Below, one piece after another: positions 58,966 to 64,000 of a stretch of DNA of 64,000 nucleotides. Each line of letters opens with the position of its first letter. Position 1 is the first letter of the stretch. The translations under genes and the position numbers were made by a program. Source of the stretch: an uncultured Flavobacteriales bacterium (GTDB lineage: Bacteria; Bacteroidota; Bacteroidia; Flavobacteriales_D; Crocinitomicaceae); contig CAJAVU010000045.1 of assembly GCA_903945495.1 (NCBI GenBank), positions 1-64,000 on the forward strand, written 5' to 3'. Below the pieces are notes generated by a model. That model was not told where the DNA came from, did not search any database, and was given only the letters and a program-made list of their open reading frames with translations.

Positions 58966-61713
58966 ATGAAACAATTAGTTGGACTTATACTTTTTTCTTT
59001 TATTTCCTTGTCGGCCTGGTCACAGAATATGAAAATTTCTGGAACAGTGTACGATACGTCAGGCACAAAACCACTTCCTGATGCAATCGCTATGGCTGTG
59101 CGTATCAAAGATTCTGTTTTACTTGATTATGCACTTACCGATGCAGAAGGGAAATTTTCATTAAAAAAAGTACCTCTGGATTCGTTTACTTTGGTGATTT
59201 CGCACTTTCGATTTGATGATAAAACCTATTATATTTTTGGTAGTCAAGAGAACCAAGAGATCAACATTCCGAATATCCGCTTGAGTTTTAAAACAAAAGA
59301 ATTAGCCGAAGTTGTTGTCTATGCGAATAAGAATCCAATTTATTTTCGTGGCGACACCTTGGTTTATGTAGCCGATTCGTTCAAAGTTGGACAAAATGCA
59401 GTTGTCGAAGATTTATTGAAGAAGTTACCAGGAATAACGGTTGACGCTGACGGAAAAATAAAAGCCCAAGGGAAAGAAATCAGTAAAGTCTTTGTAGATG
59501 GCGATGAGTTTTTTGGGACAGATCCAACGATTGCAACCAAAAACCTTGGCGCTAGTGGTGTTGAAACGGTCGAAGTCTACGAAAAGAAAAACGAAAATGC
59601 TGCTGAAGGAGAAGATGAAACCATACAAATCATGGATCTCAAGCTCAAGGAGGAAGCCAAGAAAGGGTATTTTGGACGAGTCTCGGCTGCTTCGGATTTC
59701 ACACAATTCTATGAAGGTGAAATGCTCTTCAATCGCTTTAATGGAACTCAGAAGCTAGCAGTTTTCGTGTTGTCATCTAATACACCTCGATCACAGTTTG
59801 ACTGGGGCGATATCAATAAATTTGGATTGGATGAAGAAAATGGTTATTCGCAAAATGAAGATGGCGATTGGATGCAAAAAGGTTCAAATGTGAATGGCAA
59901 TGGGATTCCTCAGACCTTACGTGCTGGAGTCTATTTTAGCGATAAAGTTGGTAAAAAGAAAAAAACGAAAATTGGGTTTAACTATTCGTATTTGAATTAT
60001 CAATTAAACGCATTGTCACAAAGCTATTCTCAGTATTTTTTAGCCGACTCAAGTTATTATTCTGCCGATTCAACCCGAACAACTTCGAAAAATGAATCGC
60101 ATACTGCCAATTTCACCATTTTCACCCAAATTGATTCGTTAACAACACTTGAAATCAAACCAAGTTTTCAATTTTCAACAGGATCTACAAACGTTTCAGA
60201 TTACTCTCATTTCTTAACCTCAACAAGCGAAGCTTCTCGAAGTAATTCAATTTCAAAAGGTACAACTTCAGATGGTTTATCTGCGAATTCAGAGATCAAT
60301 TTTACACACGATTTCAAAAAGGAACGTCGCTCATTGAGTTTGCAACACAAATTCAATTACGGAAATAATACAACAGACGGAAATTTGTATTCTGAAAACC
60401 TCTATTATTTGGGAGGAAGTATCAACGACACGCTGAATCAGCTAAAAACGAATAAAAATACGAATCATGTGGAAACGCTGAAAGCAACCTATTACGAACC
60501 TTTGACCAAAAAATGGAAACTTGAAACAGAATACATGTTTGAGTATTCTACAAATGCTCAAGAAAAGGAAGCGCGTAATATTTTGTCGGAAACAGCTTCG
60601 GAAATAGATTCAAACTTTACGAATAGTTTCGAAACGAGACGCTATCAGCACCGTATTGGTTTGGCTGCAATTTACGAAAGCAGAAAGCACTCTGTAACAA
60701 TTGGAACTCGCGCTCGAACAATACAAATTGAGAATTACAACATTTATACTGCGAATACGATTACACAAAACATCTCCAATATTTTACCACGCATCAGTTA
60801 CACCTTCAAACCAACGAAAACAAGTCATTTAAGTGCACGTTACAATACGAGTTCCATGCAACCAAGTGTAAACTCACTTCAACCAATTCCAGACAATACC
60901 AACCCAAATCGTGTGCAAATTGGAAATCCCGATTTAAAACCCACGTATAGCCATCGTGTAGGATTGAATTACAACAGTTGGAATGCTGTCACGAATCGAA
61001 ACGTTTGGTCTGGAGCAAATTTCAATTATACGAACAATGCCATGGTAGATTCTACTGTTTTTGATGCTGATGGTCGACAATTCGTAAAGACGGTTAATGC
61101 TGATGGAAATTATTGGGCAAGTGTTTATTTAGGAAGTGGAATTGGCGTTTATAAAAAAATCATAGATGTAACTCCTGGTTTTAATACTTCTTACAGTAAA
61201 TCAATTTCTTACATTGATGGACAAAAAAATGAACGAGGCTCACTACAATACAATGTGAATTTTGGAATCAATATCAACCTAGATTCAATGTCACTTTCAA
61301 CCTATTCTTCGGTAGGAAGAACTAGTCCATCATCGACGATTAACTCAAGTGCGAATCAATCGTACACCACTCAAGAGCATCAAGTTTATTTTTCTTGGAC
61401 GCTTCCATTCTGGCATATCACGTTAAAGAGCGACGCAACGTACTTTTTAAATGGTCAGCGAACAGATGGTTTTAATTTGAATTACTTTATTTGGAATGCA
61501 TCGATTGATAAAGCCTTTCTGAAAACTGAAAATTTAATTCTTGGTGTTCAAGGAAATGACATCTTAAACCAAAACATTATTGCACAAAGAACGGTCAGCG
61601 CAAATACCATAACGGATTATAAGACAAAGATCATTTCGCGCTATTTCTTGGTAAAATTAACCTACAAGTTCAATAATAAAAAAGCTAAAGAAGAAGAAAA
61701 TGAGTGGTATTAA
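58966..61713 (+). CDS. Outer membrane beta-barrel protein with N-terminal carboxypeptidase-regulatory domain
   Basis: The 915-residue product has a signal peptide (MKQLVGLILFSFISLSAWSQ), a carboxypeptidase-regulatory-like domain at about 23-110 (ISGTVYDTSGTKPLPDA), and a plug-like segment at about 130-200 (VEDLLKKLPGITVDADGKIK, FVDGDEFFG). A large C-terminal barrel follows with many aromatic strands and the ending YFLVKLTYKF. It resembles the TonB-dependent-receptor-like barrels of Bacteroidetes that pair with GLPGLI proteins. Its last 14 bases overlap the GLPGLI gene. Confidence 0.85.
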   Translation: MKQLVGLILFSFISLSAWSQNMKISGTVYDTSGTKPLPDAIAMAVRIKDSVLLDYALTDAEGKFSLKKVPLDSFTLVISHFRFDDKTYYIFGSQENQEINIPNIRLSFKTKELAEVVVYANKNPIYFRGDTLVYVADSFKVGQNAVVEDLLKKLPGITVDADGKIKAQGKEISKVFVDGDEFFGTDPTIATKNLGASGVETVEVYEKKNENAAEGEDETIQIMDLKLKEEAKKGYFGRVSAASDFTQFYEGEMLFNRFNGTQKLAVFVLSSNTPRSQFDWGDINKFGLDEENGYSQNEDGDWMQKGSNVNGNGIPQTLRAGVYFSDKVGKKKKTKIGFNYSYLNYQLNALSQSYSQYFLADSSYYSADSTRTTSKNESHTANFTIFTQIDSLTTLEIKPSFQFSTGSTNVSDYSHFLTSTSEASRSNSISKGTTSDGLSANSEINFTHDFKKERRSLSLQHKFNYGNNTTDGNLYSENLYYLGGSINDTLNQLKTNKNTNHVETLKATYYEPLTKKWKLETEYMFEYSTNAQEKEARNILSETASEIDSNFTNSFETRRYQHRIGLAAIYESRKHSVTIGTRARTIQIENYNIYTANTITQNISNILPRISYTFKPTKTSHLSARYNTSSMQPSVNSLQPIPDNTNPNRVQIGNPDLKPTYSHRVGLNYNSWNAVTNRNVWSGANFNYTNNAMVDSTVFDADGRQFVKTVNADGNYWASVYLGSGIGVYKKIIDVTPGFNTSYSKSISYIDGQKNERGSLQYNVNFGININLDSMSLSTYSSVGRTSPSSTINSSANQSYTTQEHQVYFSWTLPFWHITLKSDATYFLNGQRTDGFNLNYFIWNASIDKAFLKTENLILGVQGNDILNQNIIAQRTVSANTITDYKTKIISRYFLVKLTYKFNNKKAKEEENEWY

Positions 61714-62428
61714 ACAACTATTGATCATTGGATTTTGCTCAATCCTACAGCTTTCATTTGGACAAATTAAAGTGGGAAAAATCGTCTATGAGCGAAAAAC
61801 AAACTTGGAGAAAGAATTCAAAGATGTTATCGACAGTGATTTTTTGGATTACATCAAGAAAAATAAAATCAAAAAAGATGAATTCGAATTGTATTTCAAC
61901 GATACACTTTCGATTTTTAAACCCGTTTTTTCTGACTTGGCAGATGAAATGAGCTGGGCAACAAATACAAACACAACACTGCATTCATTGGCGTCAAATC
62001 AATACACAATTGTACTCAACATGTGGGGGCAAGAATTGATTTTGGAAGATACCTTGAGCGCAAAAGTTTGGCAAATCACTGACAGCAAACGTGTAATTAG
62101 CAACTATGAATGTCGCAAGGCTATTTGGCAAAAAAATGATACAACACGCATTTACGCATGGTATTCCACTGAAATTTTAGCCAATGCAGGTCCTGAAGGA
62201 TTTTGTGGTTTACCTGGAACTATTTTAGGATTAGCAACGGAAGACGGAGGTGTTATTTACTTTGCCAAATCGGTAGAATTGATTACGCCAAGTGAGCAAG
62301 ATTTCATCGTTGAGAAAAAGCGCAAAAAAGTGTTTGCCTACCAACAATTGTATGATCAGTTAATGGAAGATTACGGAAACGAAAAATGGGGAAAACAAAT
62401 GATTCTGGAGCTGTTTGAATGGCTTTAA
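61700..62428 (+). CDS. GLPGLI family secreted protein
   Basis: The 242-residue product has a signal peptide (to about 21) and the family motif CGLPGTILGLATEDGGV near residue 172, preceded by YECRKAIWQKN and IYAWYSTEI. GLPGLI proteins are found only in Bacteroidetes beside large regulatory-domain beta-barrels; their function is unknown. Overlap with the barrel gene by 14 bases shows that the two are co-expressed. It ends with 4-base overlap of the convergent glycosyltransferase gene. Confidence 0.9.
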   Translation: MSGIKQLLIIGFCSILQLSFGQIKVGKIVYERKTNLEKEFKDVIDSDFLDYIKKNKIKKDEFELYFNDTLSIFKPVFSDLADEMSWATNTNTTLHSLASNQYTIVLNMWGQELILEDTLSAKVWQITDSKRVISNYECRKAIWQKNDTTRIYAWYSTEILANAGPEGFCGLPGTILGLATEDGGVIYFAKSVELITPSEQDFIVEKKRKKVFAYQQLYDQLMEDYGNEKWGKQMILELFEWL

Positions 62429-63543
62429 AAATTCCGTTCCAACTTTCTTCCCTTCCACTTTGGCTTGAAGGTATACATCAAACTCACGATCAATAAAGTG
62501 TAAAAAGGAAAAAGTAGTTCATACAATGGAATGTACAACCATGAGCGCATTCTTCCCATACGATTGAAAAAAGGCAAGAAAAACAGTAAGTCAATCACTG
62601 ATTTCACGATAAAAACAACCAATGCCCATTTCCATTCATGTTGCAAGAGAAGGAACACCATTAAGGCAACAAATCCGGCCGTTAATACTCCTTGAATGAT
62701 TGCTAAACTTGTACTCAAATGATCTTTCACGTCGCCCGTTTTCGCAATCCAACGCAATCGTTGATGAAGAAATTCACTAAAACTTTGTGGCGTTTCTGTG
62801 TACACTGCTAATGTTCGATCCGTTACTAAATTCACCTTCGCTTTGGCTTTTCTAAAATCACGTAACAAGTAAATATCATCTCCACTTGGCATGTGCGCGT
62901 GTGAAGCATATTGATCGTACGAGTGAAATGCGCTGCGTTTGTATAACATATTTGCACCACTTGCCATAATTGGACGAATCAAACCAGAAACACCGCAATT
63001 TGCCGCATTCACCAACAATAAATCCACTTCATACAAATGCTCGAATTCACGTTCAGCAACCATCACCGCGGGCATAACATACAAATCTGCTTCTGGTAAT
63101 TGGCTCATGCGATCAAAATAGTTTGGCGAAAACGAACAATCAGCATCCCAACCCAAGACATAATTCGATTCACTCAATTCAATTCCTTTACGAATCGCCA
63201 ATTTCTTACCTTCTACTCCATCTTCTAACGATATGATTTGATAAGGAATCGTATCATTCAGTACTTGTTCAATTCGTTCACAACTTAGATCCGTTGAATG
63301 GTCATTCACAAAAATGTATTGGTTTGGATGCAGTGCTGATTTATTGATGCTTTCCAACAAAACAGCAATTCGCTTTTCTTCATTTCGAAAAGGAATGATT
63401 ACAACCAATTCAGCTAAATCAATTCCGTTTTCCTCACAAACAAATTTGCTTTCTTTTTGACGTTGAAGGAAATAACCTAGAACGGAAATTGTTCCAAGTA
63501 AACTTGCGTAGAGCACAAAATAGATTAGTATCCAACTAAGCAT
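62425..63543 (-). CDS. Membrane-bound family 2 glycosyltransferase
   Basis: The 372-residue protein has an N-terminal membrane helix, then LAELVVIIPFRNEEKRIAVL, VLGWDADCSFSPNY (metal site), MPSGDDIYLLRDFR, and the acceptor motif LHQRLRWIAKTGD (QxxRW). Two or three C-terminal helices follow. It resembles the GT2 at 20403-21539. Its start overlaps the upstream flippase-like gene by 8 bases, suggesting that the two act on the same lipid-linked glycan. The frame to 63576 adds a non-family N-terminus and is rejected. Confidence 0.88.
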   Translation of the reverse strand: MLSWILIYFVLYASLLGTISVLGYFLQRQKESKFVCEENGIDLAELVVIIPFRNEEKRIAVLLESINKSALHPNQYIFVNDHSTDLSCERIEQVLNDTIPYQIISLEDGVEGKKLAIRKGIELSESNYVLGWDADCSFSPNYFDRMSQLPEADLYVMPAVMVAEREFEHLYEVDLLLVNAANCGVSGLIRPIMASGANMLYKRSAFHSYDQYASHAHMPSGDDIYLLRDFRKAKAKVNLVTDRTLAVYTETPQSFSEFLHQRLRWIAKTGDVKDHLSTSLAIIQGVLTAGFVALMVFLLLQHEWKWALVVFIVKSVIDLLFFLPFFNRMGRMRSWLYIPLYELLFPFYTLLIVSLMYTFKPKWKGRKLERNF

Positions 63544-64000
63544 TTTCCTTTTTTCCTTTGCATACAACCACTGCAATTAGCGTTGGAAGTAATAGATTAA
63601 ACACCCAAATGATAAACGAAGAAGCCACAACCGTAATTTCATTCATTCCTGCAAAGGCCAATACCCAAACAGAAATACTTTCGCGAATCACAATTTTCCC
63701 TAAGAACAAACTTGGAGCAAGCGTTACCCAGAAATAGACTTGCCAAATCCAAAGGATATTGACCCATGAAATCTCATTGCCAAATGCTGCCAAAACGCAA
63801 GCAAATTGAATAGTAAAAATCGTATGACGCACAATACTCAATCCAAAAATTGTCCAGCGAAAACTTCTTCTACGATTTAACGTGCGAATGAAACGATGAA
63901 CACTTTGTTTGCGCTTAAAGAAGAGCTTTGTAATCCATTCGAAATTGAAATAAAACAATACGACAACAATGAAACCAACAATAAAGAGCCATTTCCACCC
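63536..64000 (-). CDS. Lysylphosphatidylglycerol synthase/flippase-like membrane protein (C-terminal part)
   Basis: The C-terminal 154 residues are in the window; the frame is open through the last base, so the 5' end lies beyond it. At least four hydrophobic helices are visible, with VHRFIRTLNRRRSFRWTIFG, QVYFWVTLAPSLFLGKIVIR and ASSFIIWVFNLLLPTLIAVV. This matches the family of integral membrane proteins (LPG synthase TM region, UPF0104) often placed beside glycosyltransferases. The role, possibly lipid transport, is inferred. Confidence 0.65.
   Translation of the reverse strand, partial: GWKWLFIVGFIVVVLFYFNFEWITKLFFKRKQSVHRFIRTLNRRRSFRWTIFGLSIVRHTIFTIQFACVLAAFGNEISWVNILWIWQVYFWVTLAPSLFLGKIVIRESISVWVLAFAGMNEITVVASSFIIWVFNLLLPTLIAVVVCKGKKENA

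Overview
This window is AT-rich bacterial chromosome from the Bacteroidetes, most likely Flavobacteriales and possibly close to Fluviicola/Crocinitomicaceae. The family placement is an inference from gene content. The phylum is well supported: there are type IX secretion C-terminal domains of type A and type B, a GLPGLI protein next to a large carboxypeptidase-regulatory/beta-barrel protein, DUF4290, DUF3127, a PafA-type alkaline phosphatase, and many promoters with the Bacteroidetes -7 element TAnnTTTG in place of Shine-Dalgarno sites.

Layout. Bases 1-3104: two SGNH hydrolases (the first cut by the window edge) and an MBOAT acyltransferase, a probable surface-glycan O-acylation module. Bases 3403-9448: a lipoprotein, a ParDE toxin-antitoxin pair, PaaZ, small proteins and DusB. 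Bases 9450-20322: mostly minus-strand core genes (thioredoxin-like protein, MurA, a very large T9SS-exported protein, DUF4290, PurL, a DUF481 barrel, an LptF/G permease, Tgt). Bases 20403-27390: glycosyltransferase, ECF sigma factor, RsmG, a secreted zincin, alkaline phosphatase, MiaE and an AlkB-like oxygenase. Bases 27391-39586 form an accessory-looking stretch of small secreted, lipoprotein and membrane genes of unknown function, a MarR/pirin/Old Yellow Enzyme cluster, decayed genes, and many dispersed intergenic repeats. Bases 39587-55464: a T9SS-exported M14 carboxypeptidase, SppA, a barrel protein, trigger factor, tRNA-Leu(UAG), a flavin reductase-like protein, DUF3127, an ABC transporter pair, a rhodanese/YeiH operon, a kelch-like T9SS protein, an M28-PDZ peptidase and a cold shock protein. 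Bases 55729-64000: esterase plus DUF2007, an ABC-F protein, the beta-barrel/GLPGLI pair, and a glycosyltransferase with a truncated flippase-like membrane protein.

The least explained content is intergenic. Several families of short, quasi-repetitive DNA recur: two MITE-like elements with TTAGCCACA...TGTGGCTAA ends, a three-copy GATTTCCTGCCTG element, an AATTCGCA tandem array present twice with different copy number, an element bounded by inverted AAAGACAAAAGAC, and a large nested palindrome. At the gene level the most notable points are a MurA with Asp in place of the fosfomycin-target Cys, a tRNA-guanine transglycosylase lacking its zinc cysteines, a DUF3127 protein ending in an SSB-like acidic tail, paired MarR-type operators, and a Crp/Fnr-like palindrome in front of the rhodanese/YeiH operon. 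I saw no rRNA, CRISPR array, prophage or transposase gene. No single undescribed multi-gene system could be demonstrated from sequence alone.
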